From positions 1,678,469 through 1,742,468 of the forward strand of contig BDSI01000010.1 of NCBI GenBank assembly GCA_003117195.1: DNA of 64,000 nucleotides, written 5' to 3'. The stretch comes from Eudorina sp. 2006-703-Eu-15 (lineage: Eukaryota; Chlorophyta; Chlorophyceae; Chlamydomonadales; Volvocaceae). Positions 1 to 9,528 of the stretch are shown here, in pieces. The first letter of the stretch is position 1. Every line of letters begins with the position of its first letter. Made by a program: the position numbers and the translations under genes. Under the pieces are notes generated by a model that had not been told where the DNA came from, did not search any database, and worked only from the letters and a program-made list of their open reading frames with translations.

Positions 1-3000
1 CTCACAGGTTCAGGCGTCCCTCTTGTTTCCATCTCTGCTGCTGGCCACCGCATGACTGCGCTTGCGGATACGGGCGCCAGCGATGACTTCATCTCTGCCT
101 CTGAGGTGGAACGCCTTGGGCTGCGACCTACTGCATCTGCGCGGTCTCATGTCACTCTGGCTGATGGTGGTAAGCAGGCCATTCTGGGACGGGTTACCCT
201 CAGGCTGGCTGTGGGTCCGTTGCGGTTCACTGCTCAGCCGTATGTGTTGCCCAAACTGACTGATGTGGCCACATACATTCTGGGTTCGTCCACGCTTTCT
301 CAGTTTGGGGCGGTTGTCGATTACCCTGCACGTGCCCTGCGCCTGCGCAAGGGTACCCTGTCGTGCAAGGTTCCCTTCTGTTCTGGAGATCGTGCGTGCG
401 CTGAGCCACCCTGCGTGAATTTCGCTGCTGCTGCGATTTGCCGGCATGAAGAGCCTGAAGCCATAGGGCGTAAGGCTGCCGTGCGTCTGTTGCGTAAGGG
501 TGCTCATGCCTTGCTTGTACGGCCTAAGCTGCAGTTGAATGCTGCCGTGCAACCTATCGCGCCAACTGACCCCGATCTGCAAGCTCTGTTGGAGGAGTAT
601 GCCGATGTCTTTCAGGAAATCCCGGGACTTCCTCCTATGCGGCCTGTCGACCACACCATACCTTTGGTGCCTGGAGCGCAACCTGTCTCTCGGCCCATGT
701 ATCGGCTTAGTCCGTTGGAGCTCGATGAGGTAAAGCGCCAGGTCACCGATCTGCTGAAGAAAGGTATGATCCGACCGAGCACATCTCCGTATTCTGCCCC
801 GATCCTGTTTGTGGGTAAGAAGGATGGCGGTCTGCGCATGTGCATCGATTATCGGGGTCTGAATTCGGTTACTGTTAAAAACCGTTACCCCCTCCCGCGC
901 GTCGATGATCTGTTAGACAAACTGCGAGGTGCAGCTTATTTCAGCTCGATTGACCTTCAGCAGGGCTACAATCAGATCCGCATTGCTGAGTCGGATATCC
1001 CGAAAACTGCCTTTCGTACGCCCTTTGGTCACTATGAGTACACTGTCCTGTCCTTCGGTTTAGTGAACGCTCCTGCAACGTTCCAAGCCGTTATGGATCG
1101 CACCTTCCGCCAGTACATCGATAAATTTGTCGTTTGCTATCTGGATGACATTCTGGTTTTCTCGATGACGCGCGAGGAACATCTGCAGCACCTGCGCCTT
1201 GTTTTTGACATTCTGCGCCGTGAGCAACTGTATGCCAAACGCTCTAAGTGCCACTGGGCCGAGCCTCAGGTTGAATACTTGGGACACATCGTCTCCAAGG
1301 ATGGCGTTCGCATGGATCCCCGTAAATCTGCTGTCGTACGGGACTGGCCGACGCCTACCAACCTTCAGGAGCTGCGGAAGTTTCTGGGTCTGACTAACTA
1401 CTTCCGTAAGTTCATCGAGCGTTATTCGGTTATTGCGGCTCCGCTCACGAACCTGACACGTAAGGGTGCCTTCACTTCGGCGGATGCCTGGACCCCTGAG
1501 TGCCAGAAGGCGTTCGACACCCTGAAGCGTGCTGTTGCTGATGATATCATCCTGCGCTTCCCTGATTACTCGTTACCGTTCCGCGTTGAGGTCGTTACCG
1601 ACGCATCACTGCATGGCACTGGCGCCGTGTTGTTGCAAGAAGGTCGACCCATTGCGTTCACGAGTAAGAAGTTCTCTGGTGCTGAAACCCGTTACACCAC
1701 GGGTGAGCAGGAGTTGCTTGCTGTCTTGCACGCTCTGAAGGAATGGCGCTGCTACTTGGAGGGCCGACCGTTTGTGCTCAAGACTGACCATAAGCCCCTA
1801 ACCTTCCTGCAAGGGGTTCCCTCCTTGAATCGTCGCCAGGCCCGCTGGATGGAGTATCTGGCTCGGTTCAACTTCAACTGGGAGTATCTGTCTGGATCCA
1901 TGAATATTGCTGATGCACTCAGTCGGCATCCTTCCTTGCATGCTGCCATCCTGTCTGTTGCCACGCGTCGTCAGTCTACCGCGAGCCAACCTTTTGCCGC
2001 GTCTGACTTTGCGTCGCGTCTGAAGCGTGCGTATGTTACTGACCCATGGTTCTCTGATCCAGTCAATACGGGACATCTGCGTCGCGAAAACGGTCTTTGG
2101 GTCCGTCCTGAGGGTTCGTACAAGCAGGTTGTCGTTCCTAACGATGACTCTTTGCGTCGCGAGCTCCTTTCCCGTTTTCATGAAGGTCCTTTGGCTGGGC
2201 ATCCTGGTTACGTCCGTCTGTTGGACCTGATCCGACGCCAGTTCTGGTGGCCTCGGCTCGCCAAGGATGTCGAGAACTATGTGCAGTCCTGCGATCTCTG
2301 TCAACGCAACAAGTCCCTGTCTGGTAAGCCTCATGGGCATCTGCAGCCTCTGCCTGTGCCGGCTGCTCCGTGGGAGAGTGTTTCCCTGGACTTCGTTGTC
2401 TCGCTGCCCAAAACTGAGGGGGGATACGACGCCGTACTCGTACTTGTTGATCGCTTGACGAAGATGGTGCATCTTGCCCCTACCACGACTGCTTGCACCG
2501 CTGAAGACACTGCACGACTGTTCTTTGATAACGTCGTACGATTGCACGGCGTGCCAAAGAGCGTTGTGTCTGATCGTGGTACTCAGTTTGCGAGTAAGTT
2601 TTGGGCCGCGCTGGGTGTTTTGGTTGGGATGCGTGTGAATCTGTCCACCGCATACCATCCACAATCTGATGGCCAGACTGAGCGTGTGAATCGCGTTCTG
2701 GGCGACATGCTCCGTAACTTCGCTGGCCGCACACCATCTGCCTGGGACACCTACCTGACTGCTGCTGAGTTTGCTATCAACAATGCTGTGAACCGTTCGA
2801 CTGGCAAGAGTCCTTTCTTCCTGAATTACGGTTACAACCCGGCTCTGCCTGTGTGGCGTGAGTTGGATGTAAACGTACCTGCTGCTAAGGTTTTTGTCAA
2901 GTCGTTTGTGTCCCGGATAGCAGATGCCAGATCTTGCTTGGATGCTGCACAGCAACGGACGGCTGACTACTACAACAAATCTAAACGGGACGTCACCTTC

Positions 3001-3483
3001 CGCAAGGGACAGTTGGTCATGCTGAGCACCAAGAACCTGCGTTCCCTGGCTGCAGGGTCTCGTAAGCTGTTACCACGCTGGGTGGGTCCATATCCTGTCG
3101 CACGCATGGTGGGATCTGTCGCTGTTGAACTTCAGCTACCATCTGACATGCGCATTCACCCCACGTTTCATGTGTCTCTGGTTCGGCCGTACCGTGGCTC
3201 TGATCCTGAACCTGAATCTACTGACACTCCGCCTGTAACGGAGCCTGGGCCTGTTGACTGGCTTAAGGGCAAGCAAACCACCTATGCTGTTGAGCGCATC
3301 CTGGACTACCGCGCGCGACGGGTGGGTAAGAGCGGACGTAAGCGCACTGTGCACGAATACCTCGTCAAATGGGCTGGGTATTCCTCTGAGCACAATAGCT
3401 GGGAGCCTGCGCGAAATTTTACTCCTGATATGAAACCCCTGCTGGAGGAAGCTCGGTTACGGGCCACGGCTAAGGTAAGTTGA
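1..3483 (+). CDS. pol: Ty3/gypsy Pol polyprotein (protease, RT, RNase H, integrase, chromodomain), element A
   Basis: The frame is open from base 1, so the true start is upstream; the ATG at 52 is internal. Counting from that ATG: retropepsin with DTGAS at 7-11 and a C-terminal ILG motif; reverse transcriptase with the catalytic YLDD at 363-366; RNase H with TDAS near 516-519; integrase with an HHCC zinc finger (HEGPLAGHPG ... CDLCQRN) and the D, D, E triad in SLDFVV, VVSDRGTQF and DGQTERVN; and a C-terminal chromodomain from about 1078 to 1125 (VERILDYR ... YLVKWAGYSSEHNSWEP). No frameshift or internal stop is visible, so this copy may have been active. The TGA stop at 3481-3483 lies inside the target duplication of the nested LINE, so that insertion did not change the protein. 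The chromodomain implies targeting of integration to marked chromatin. Confidence 0.95.
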   Translation, partial: LTGSGVPLVSISAAGHRMTALADTGASDDFISASEVERLGLRPTASARSHVTLADGGKQAILGRVTLRLAVGPLRFTAQPYVLPKLTDVATYILGSSTLSQFGAVVDYPARALRLRKGTLSCKVPFCSGDRACAEPPCVNFAAAAICRHEEPEAIGRKAAVRLLRKGAHALLVRPKLQLNAAVQPIAPTDPDLQALLEEYADVFQEIPGLPPMRPVDHTIPLVPGAQPVSRPMYRLSPLELDEVKRQVTDLLKKGMIRPSTSPYSAPILFVGKKDGGLRMCIDYRGLNSVTVKNRYPLPRVDDLLDKLRGAAYFSSIDLQQGYNQIRIAESDIPKTAFRTPFGHYEYTVLSFGLVNAPATFQAVMDRTFRQYIDKFVVCYLDDILVFSMTREEHLQHLRLVFDILRREQLYAKRSKCHWAEPQVEYLGHIVSKDGVRMDPRKSAVVRDWPTPTNLQELRKFLGLTNYFRKFIERYSVIAAPLTNLTRKGAFTSADAWTPECQKAFDTLKRAVADDIILRFPDYSLPFRVEVVTDASLHGTGAVLLQEGRPIAFTSKKFSGAETRYTTGEQELLAVLHALKEWRCYLEGRPFVLKTDHKPLTFLQGVPSLNRRQARWMEYLARFNFNWEYLSGSMNIADALSRHPSLHAAILSVATRRQSTASQPFAASDFASRLKRAYVTDPWFSDPVNTGHLRRENGLWVRPEGSYKQVVVPNDDSLRRELLSRFHEGPLAGHPGYVRLLDLIRRQFWWPRLAKDVENYVQSCDLCQRNKSLSGKPHGHLQPLPVPAAPWESVSLDFVVSLPKTEGGYDAVLVLVDRLTKMVHLAPTTTACTAEDTARLFFDNVVRLHGVPKSVVSDRGTQFASKFWAALGVLVGMRVNLSTAYHPQSDGQTERVNRVLGDMLRNFAGRTPSAWDTYLTAAEFAINNAVNRSTGKSPFFLNYGYNPALPVWRELDVNVPAAKVFVKSFVSRIADARSCLDAAQQRTADYYNKSKRDVTFRKGQLVMLSTKNLRSLAAGSRKLLPRWVGPYPVARMVGSVAVELQLPSDMRIHPTFHVSLVRPYRGSDPEPESTDTPPVTEPGPVDWLKGKQTTYAVERILDYRARRVGKSGRKRTVHEYLVKWAGYSSEHNSWEPARNFTPDMKPLLEEARLRATAKVS

Positions 3484-3488
3484 GCGGT
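3476..3488. repeat. Left target-site duplication of nested LINE
   Basis: The 13 bases TAAGTTGAGCGGT recur at 6637-6649 and bracket the non-LTR element. The leading T could belong to the TTA tail, so the true length is 12-13 bp. It contains the TGA stop of element A pol. Confidence 0.9.
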
Positions 3489-6400
3489 TGGCAGAGGACC
3501 CTCATACCCAAGGGGGCGCTTCCGCTCTACGAAGCCCACAAGTACACACCGCGCGACCTGCGACCATACACCACAGGAGATGATGGGGAAGGCGGCATGC
3601 TAGACGTTGAATGGGAACCAACGGAAGAGGAGGAAACCAGGCTCGCGTCGCAAGACACATGGGACACCCTGCTATCAGAATACAACCATAGACGAGAACA
3701 CGGCATCGAACATGAGCCCGGGCGAGTGAACCAGGCGCAAGATCAACACCTAACGGACGAACAAAGGCAAGGACGATGGGAAGAAGAGTGCTACCAGACC
3801 ACCCGAGGACAGCGGACCCTTCGGAGGTACGTGGAGATAGACACCGAAGCACGGAACCCGGAGATGGACATACACCCGACCGGCAAATACACAATCCAAA
3901 TAGGCAAGCACAACTGCGCGCCGGGCGCGGCACACCCGATATTTAGTGACCCCCGAGACCGGGAACCCGCGGACCTACAAACCGCGAAACGCGCATACGT
4001 CTATGACCCGAGGGGGAAATGTCTAGGAATGCTCCCAGCAACACGACTGCGCGACATGTGGCTCCGATACACGGCGGCCAAATCTGCTCACCCGGAAGAA
4101 CATGCGAGGCTTGCCGCCCCCGGAGGATTCCCCGAAGACGTGGCCCGACTGCTGCTACGATACAGGGACAGGGGCGGGAGCAAAACGAATACCGTCAAAA
4201 AAGCGCACGAGAAACGTCTTAGCGAATATCTCATGGAACGACTCATGCAGGCCATAGGTGCAGACACGGAGCGCTTCGCCTCGCCCTTGAACGTCGCCAA
4301 GTGCACAAGAGTATACCATGCAAGATTCCCCGAGGACAAACTGTTTGGAGCAAGCCACGATGCATACCAACAGCCATTCAGGGGTGCCTCTGTCGCTCAC
4401 CCGGAACCGACCCCCGAAGAGGGACACCATGCCATGCGATGGGCCCTGGGATGGGCAGACGCAGAGCGCAACCACACAGTCCCCACGGCCACGCTGCTCG
4501 TGTTCCCTGCATCTAAAACGGCACCCTACACCCGGTACCTACGGCACGACCTGGTCACTCACGTCGGGACAATCTCGACCGACAGGAGTGACAGCAACCT
4601 AAGCAACGACGCAACCTGGGAAGACGTCCCCTCTTACCCCAACGGCCTCGACCTGATCCTCGTGGCCAACAAGACTGGAGGCAGTGTCGTGGAACCACTT
4701 CGCCAAGCAATCGACTCCATAACGAAGCCGCCCCAGGAACGTACAGCAATGGACGAGACCCAGGACACGGACCTGCGATTACCCCAATGGGTGCGCAAAC
4801 ACATACGTAGGTTGAAAGAGAAGTACGAAACCGGCTGTGCACCAAGCCTGAGCTCCCGGAGATGCGACAACCTGACCGACGACGAACGATGCAGCGCCCA
4901 CCTGATGTTCCCAGCAAAAATAGCTCTGCGCCATGACGCTGAATCCGGCATATACACTGATGGGTCTGTCCAAAAGATCCAGGTTGATGAAGCCGAAGCG
5001 CAAGTCCTTGGGGCGGCCGCGGTCGATGCCCTCACAGGCAAAACGCTGTACATAGATGTTAATGCAGGAACGACGGGATGCCAAACCATTACACGTTGCG
5101 AGCTCAGTGCTATCCACCAAGGTCTTACAATGAGAAACGACGAGGAGGGCCTCAACAACGCACCCATTACAATCTGGACTGACTCAGCCGCGTCACTGTT
5201 CCTGATAAAGAAAATGATAAATCAACCTACGAAACTCGCGCACAGTAAACACAAAGACCTACTAACGAACATTGTACGGATTCTGAAAGAACGAGCTGTT
5301 AAGAAACTCAAGACACATCTCCTGAAGGTAAAATCCCACACAGGAATAAAATACAATGACGCGGCTGACAGAGCGGCAGTTAAGGCTGCGCGCCGGGACA
5401 CGCCCGACGACGCCACGTGGCAAACAGAAACGTCCGACAACGACCCCAGAGCGCACTATTGGTGGGTGCGAAAAGCCAGCGGGCCGGAACGCACCGCCGG
5501 CCACTACGCCAACGACCTTAATCGAGGGGTGACATCGCTAATAAAACCGGAGATGCACCTCGGTTACACCAAACAAACACTGTACACGTCCTTCATGTCA
5601 GCCACGCTCCCGCACCTAGACATACGTACAAGCACGCGCACCCTCAACCGGCGCGCGGGAAGGCACAAGAAACTCAAGCGGTGTATGGACTATTGGTACG
5701 GACAACTGTGGAACAACAAACTGGCGCAGCGCTTCCGATGTCCCGTGGTAGGCACTAAACGATCGCGTATACAATCCGCAGCCCCACCACACATGGTGGA
5801 GACCGCACCCTGCCCAATGTGCCGGGGTCCCGACTCTGGAGGACATATCCTGGGTGGCTGTAAACACCCGGACATGAAAGCCCTCTACATCAAACGACAC
5901 AATGTCGCAGTCCGGCAGATCGCCAGACTGCTCGCCACAGGACGCTTGGGTGGTTGCTTTATGATCATGGATGCTTGTCAGGCGCAGCAGCTCCCTGACT
6001 ACGCCGCGAGCACCCGCATACCGGCGTGGGTGTTGCCAAATACACCCACCGACCTCCGCCTAAAACTCAGACCAGACATAATGTTCATACCAACGATACC
6101 ACTCCTGGAGGCAAGTAAACCGGGATACACAGGCCCCTGGGACCGCGAGGACCACACCGTACACATTTTAGAAATCGGCTACACCTCAGACACCAACCAC
6201 ACTGCGAAACAGCACGATAAAGTGCAGCAGCACGAGACTCTGGCCAAAGAGCTCGCAGAAGCGGGATGGAAGGTGCGCTATACGAAACAGGACGCCATCA
6301 GTCTGGGATTCGGGGGGACCATACGAAAAGACCTCCTCCCACTCCTGGTTGAGCTCGGGGCCTGCAGCCACGCAGCCAGGATGTGCTTGAACGACCTGCA

Positions 6401-6494
6401 CGACCATGCCGTACAAATGCTGAACGGCATCGTTACACTTCGACACAAGATGGAAAGAGGACAACCTGTAGGAGACAATCCAGCAGGAACTTAG
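3489..6494 (+). CDS. LINE ORF2 C-terminal part: RNase H, CCHC zinc finger and restriction-like endonuclease
   Basis: About 1,000 codons are open from the element's 5' edge; no ATG occurs near that edge and the first in-frame ATG is near 3597, so the protein is probably N-terminally truncated. Counting codons from 3480: an RNase H1-type domain at about 485-645 (YTDGS at 493-497, CELSAIH, IWTDSAAS, KVKSHTGIKYNDAADRAA); a CCHC-like finger near 778 (CPMCRGPDSGGHILGGC followed by a conserved RHN); then a restriction-like endonuclease core (RPDIMFIP at 865, HILEIGY about 30 residues later). RNase H together with a C-terminal RLE recalls the Dualen/RandI-type LINEs of green algae; this family placement is inferred. 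Residues 40-480 have no domain I recognise. The frame is intact to the TAG at 6492-6494. Confidence 0.8.
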   Translation, partial: WQRTLIPKGALPLYEAHKYTPRDLRPYTTGDDGEGGMLDVEWEPTEEEETRLASQDTWDTLLSEYNHRREHGIEHEPGRVNQAQDQHLTDEQRQGRWEEECYQTTRGQRTLRRYVEIDTEARNPEMDIHPTGKYTIQIGKHNCAPGAAHPIFSDPRDREPADLQTAKRAYVYDPRGKCLGMLPATRLRDMWLRYTAAKSAHPEEHARLAAPGGFPEDVARLLLRYRDRGGSKTNTVKKAHEKRLSEYLMERLMQAIGADTERFASPLNVAKCTRVYHARFPEDKLFGASHDAYQQPFRGASVAHPEPTPEEGHHAMRWALGWADAERNHTVPTATLLVFPASKTAPYTRYLRHDLVTHVGTISTDRSDSNLSNDATWEDVPSYPNGLDLILVANKTGGSVVEPLRQAIDSITKPPQERTAMDETQDTDLRLPQWVRKHIRRLKEKYETGCAPSLSSRRCDNLTDDERCSAHLMFPAKIALRHDAESGIYTDGSVQKIQVDEAEAQVLGAAAVDALTGKTLYIDVNAGTTGCQTITRCELSAIHQGLTMRNDEEGLNNAPITIWTDSAASLFLIKKMINQPTKLAHSKHKDLLTNIVRILKERAVKKLKTHLLKVKSHTGIKYNDAADRAAVKAARRDTPDDATWQTETSDNDPRAHYWWVRKASGPERTAGHYANDLNRGVTSLIKPEMHLGYTKQTLYTSFMSATLPHLDIRTSTRTLNRRAGRHKKLKRCMDYWYGQLWNNKLAQRFRCPVVGTKRSRIQSAAPPHMVETAPCPMCRGPDSGGHILGGCKHPDMKALYIKRHNVAVRQIARLLATGRLGGCFMIMDACQAQQLPDYAASTRIPAWVLPNTPTDLRLKLRPDIMFIPTIPLLEASKPGYTGPWDREDHTVHILEIGYTSDTNHTAKQHDKVQQHETLAKELAEAGWKVRYTKQDAISLGFGGTIRKDLLPLLVELGACSHAARMCLNDLHDHAVQMLNGIVTLRHKMERGQPVGDNPAGT

Positions 6495-6636
6495 CACACA
6501 AATGCACATCGTGATTTCACATTAGCGGTGGCGGGTAGTGTATAGGTAAGGGGAAACCCATAGCCTCATCACTCCTGCCCCCTTAACACATGCGACAGTC
6601 CACGACTGGGCGTATTATTATTATTATTATTATTAT
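6495..6636 (+). other. LINE 3' UTR with terminal hairpin and TTA tail
   Basis: Just before the tail the sequence CTTAACACATGC is followed by a small hairpin (CAGTC-CAC-GACTG, near 6596-6608), GGGCGTA and then TTA repeats. A related arrangement occurs on the minus strand at 49397-49520. In LINEs such 3' structures are recognised by the element's own RT; that role here is inferred. Confidence 0.65.
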
Positions 6637-6649
6637 TAAGTTGAGCGGT
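6637..6649. repeat. Right target-site duplication of nested LINE
   Basis: Identical to 3476-3488. After it the 3' non-coding part of element A resumes and runs to the polypurine tract (GAGGGGGGATAG, 6725-6736). Confidence 0.9.
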
Positions 6650-6737
6650 ACAGGTAAGTCGTAATTGCCGCTCTATGCCGTGCCTAATCTGGCTCCCTTC
6701 CATGCAGCGGGGACGCTGCATCCCGAGGGGGGATAGT

Positions 6738-7236
6738 TGTTGTATACTGCGTAATCTGATACGCACTAATTCTGTAATATTTAACATTGTTATAATATCT
6801 AATAATAATTGCTCTGACAATCATTCTGGTAATACGTCTGATACATCCGAAACTACTATTGAACGTAGTCTGACTTGCCCGACGTACAGGCCAACTGTCT
6901 GACGAGCTGTTCGTATGCCGAGTAGCGCCTGAGCTACGTTCTGTCGGCCTCTGTTGTATTAATGCCGCATCTGTCTGCGGAAGTCTATGCGCTGTGCATA
7001 GGCGGGGGTCATAGCATCTGGCTATGGCTGGGACTGTTCCCTGGCGCTGACTGACAACCCGATTGGAGACTTCTTCGGATCTTCTGGAACTTCGTCTGGA
7101 CGGTCGCGAACCTGTCGCCCGAGAATATTCAGGAAGAGGACACGTCATCTGTGACGTGCAGCCCTGTATATAATCTACGGCAGGTCTCCAAATCGGTGTC
7201 TTTTGACGCCACCAAACCGGTGGACTATACACAACA
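6738..7236 (+). repeat. 3' LTR of element A
   Basis: A 499-bp LTR that begins TGTTGTATAC directly after the polypurine tract and ends TATACACAACA, giving the TG...CA ends with a short inverted repeat. The base after it (7237) is the interior of a 2.78-kb tandem repeat unit (TTTGCGTGGACG), which fixes the right boundary. It differs from the LTRs of element B except at the termini. Confidence 0.88.
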
Positions 7237-9048
7237 TTTGCGTGGACGTCCCTGTGTGCTGGTGCACACCGTGTAGGGTGGCGCACAACGTGCGCCCCAC
7301 AGAACTAAACTGCCTGCCCGACGCTAAGGCAGGGTGGGACCTCCATCTCCAGCGAGACGGACAGCACGTTCTGTGGTGGCACCAGTCGGTCCTGCAGCTG
7401 TTCGACCTTGTGTCATTTAGGAGCAGGCACCTGATTGCGGACGCGTTCTGTTCTGCACTCCTTGACACCTGGGAGCAGAATGGCATTCACCGCCCAGCAT
7501 CCGTCTCGGTAAGCACGCTTCGTAAACGCCTTCGGCAAGCGCTCCTCCTGTACACGGACTGCCAGGGCGTCGTGGACGACTACCCGGAGGGCGCACTAAG
7601 CGATTGGCCCCGCGGAGCACTGAATGGGTGCCCTTGTTGTGGGGACACTATCAGGTGCAGCAGTGCAGCGAATGGCGCTGCTGCCCCAGACCCCGTAACC
7701 GGCGCAGCAGCGCCGGGGGTCGTGGAAGAAGAAGCAGTGGCGGGCTGAAGCTGCCCTGGACAGTGCCAGGCGTCGCATCCGTGTCCTTGGGGCCTCGTTG
7801 GAGCAGACGGGCGGTGATGCAGTCGCGGTAAGCAAACTTGTGATAACATCAGCTCCACAGGAGTCTGCACTTTGCAATGCCGAAGCATCCTTACCGCAAT
7901 GCCAAATTATCCTTACGTATGCAGGTGCAGCAGTCCCTTCAGCAGCAGCCCGGGCAGCTGGAAGCGGGTGAAGTGGTGCCTGCCAGCCCAGCGGCTGAAT
8001 ACGCTTGCTGCAGGCTTGCGCTTCAGAAGCTGCAGCGGGAGGACACCCTAGACGCCAGCTCTGACGCGGTGCGGCTTGGGTTGCTCTTCCCCGGGTCTGA
8101 CTCAGTGCCGGTTAGGCAGCGCCCAGCCCTCATCCGTACAATTAAAAACCAGGCTGCCGATCTTGAGAAGGCCCATGCCTATGACCCCGCTGCTTGGGGG
8201 CCTGAGTCAGAGCTGATGAGCGCGGCCCTGGGGAGCCTGGCGAAGGGAGAGCTGCAGAAGCTTTTTGTTAAGGTGGAGGTGAGCCTGCTAGGTCGTATGG
8301 TCTTTAACAGCGGGAGCATGTGGGCTCTCGTTTCATTGCCTGCCACCCATTGTCGCGTGTGGGGTTAGAGGATTACTCCGGGTTCCCCAACTCCGGGTGT
8401 TGGATGAAAACATGTCATTTTCCTCCCTTCCCGCTCACTCTTGCACTTCTCGCCCCGGGGCCCTCCCCGCCCCCCCCCCGCCGACGTTGCACACGTTTGC
8501 TCCTGCCTCCCTTCCCCGACCCGACCCATCAGGATGCCGTAGCTGACGTGCATGCCCTGGAGCACGTGGTGCAGCGACTCAGCGGGCGGCGGCATCAGCA
8601 GCAGCTTGCCATTAAGGAGAAAGGGCGCGCTAGGCAGCGGTTTGTGCAGCTCTGGGAGCAGCTTACCAGTTGGAGTGCTGTACCTGGAGCGGTGACCCCG
8701 GAGCTGGGGCAGGCGTTGGCCGTGAAGGGAGCACTAGGCCAGGCTCTGAACGCACAGCGGTTTCCCTGGGCTGCACAGTCAACCCATGGGGCGCCCCGAA
8801 TGGAGGCAAGCTTGCGCCGGGTGCTGCAGGAGGAAGCACGGTGCAAGGAGGAGTTGGCGTTGATTAAGGGAGAAGTTGAGTGTGCCGTAGCATTCTATGC
8901 CCGCCGGGTGGCTCTGCTGGAGGCAGCAAGGCAGAACGTGCCTAGGACGAGCAGTCACGGAAGGTTGCTGCTCTTGCACCTTGCATGGCAGCAGCGCATG
9001 CTGGAGGGGTTCACCTTGCTGCAAACGACCCAGGATGTGCCTCGTTAA
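7237..9048 (+). pseudogene. KDZ-like gene copy 0, 5' end removed by element A
   Basis: Begins inside the Cys cluster (CVDVPVCWCTPC) because the LTR of element A cuts off the N-terminus. The remainder matches copy 1: exon 2 at 7708-7827, exon 3 at 7925-8278, exon 4 at 8533-9048. It carries one private substitution (Glu to Lys, codon near 8272). It has no start codon of its own and is a broken copy. Confidence 0.75.
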
Positions 9049-9528
9049 TGTCAGCAGCTATCACCCGTGTTTGAGATGCACGGCTTGGGGAATGGACCAC
9101 GCGATTGATGTGGTACATTGCGGTGGTGGGGCAATGACGGTTTGCCATCGTCTGGTTCGGTTGGGGGAAAGGTGGCAATGCACGGGGCTTGTTTCCACGG
9201 TGTGTTGTAACATTTCTCGGCCACAGATAGCAAACGGGCATCCCCAACCCATGGGTCGCGATCCAATGGCCATGTCTCAGTACGATGCAGTCTGCTGCAG
9301 CACTGGTGCCGTCTCCCTTACAGATAGCGAACGGGCATCCCCAACCCATGGGTCGCGATGCGGATGCACCCACGGCCATGCCTCAGTACCACTCCACCCG
9401 CACCACTCAACCCGCACCACTACAGCAAACGAAGTCTTATACTATTTCTCCATTGTTGAAGCAATGTTGGCGCTGCTGATTTGGTGCATGATCCACACAA
9501 TAGCTTAGGTTACCAACATCAATAGCTT
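9049..9528. other. Spacer between array genes, with internal 38-bp direct repeat
   Basis: The spacer from the stop codon to the next ATG holds two near-identical 38-bp copies (one mismatch) starting about 9223 and 9320; both contain GGGCATCCCCAACCCATGGG. The same spacer recurs at 11836-12315, 14616-15095, 17401-17880 and 20187-20666, and in part at 22973-23318. It is the only place for a promoter and 3' end of each unit; no clear TATA or polyadenylation signal is recognised. Frames seen in it look incidental. Confidence 0.6.

Larger units (their letters stand above)
3489..6636 (+). mobile_element. Non-LTR retrotransposon (LINE), 5'-truncated, with (TTA)n tail
   Basis: An insertion of about 3.15 kb between 13-bp target duplications. 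It holds one long frame (to 6494), a 3' UTR and a terminal TTA microsatellite (6612-6636) instead of poly-A. No LTR, PBS or terminal inverted repeat is seen. Long variable target duplications, a 3' simple-sequence tail and a missing 5' end are the signature of target-primed reverse transcription. RT and any apurinic endonuclease are absent, consistent with 5' truncation. Confidence 0.88.
1..7236 (+). mobile_element. Ty3/gypsy chromovirus, element A (5' part outside window)
   Basis: An LTR retrotransposon whose protease-to-chromodomain reading frame (1-3483), polypurine tract (6725-6733) and 3' LTR (6738-7236) are visible; gag, PBS and 5' LTR lie upstream of the window. The pol order protease, RT, RNase H, integrase, chromodomain is that of Ty3/gypsy chromoviruses. 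A non-LTR element (3489-6636) is nested at the end of pol. The 3' LTR abuts the KDZ-like tandem array in the middle of a repeat unit, so A inserted into that array. Its own target duplication cannot be checked because the left end is missing. Confidence 0.93.

Noticed and set aside
3502..6509. Minus-strand frames opposite the LINE ORF
   Set aside because: Shadows of the plus-strand frame, which has RNase H and endonuclease motifs.
8897..9508. A 203-codon plus-strand frame and a 122-codon minus-strand frame repeated in every array unit
   Set aside because: They overlap the last exon and spacer in other frames, and are Cys/His/Pro-rich without family resemblance; the spliced gene explains the region better.
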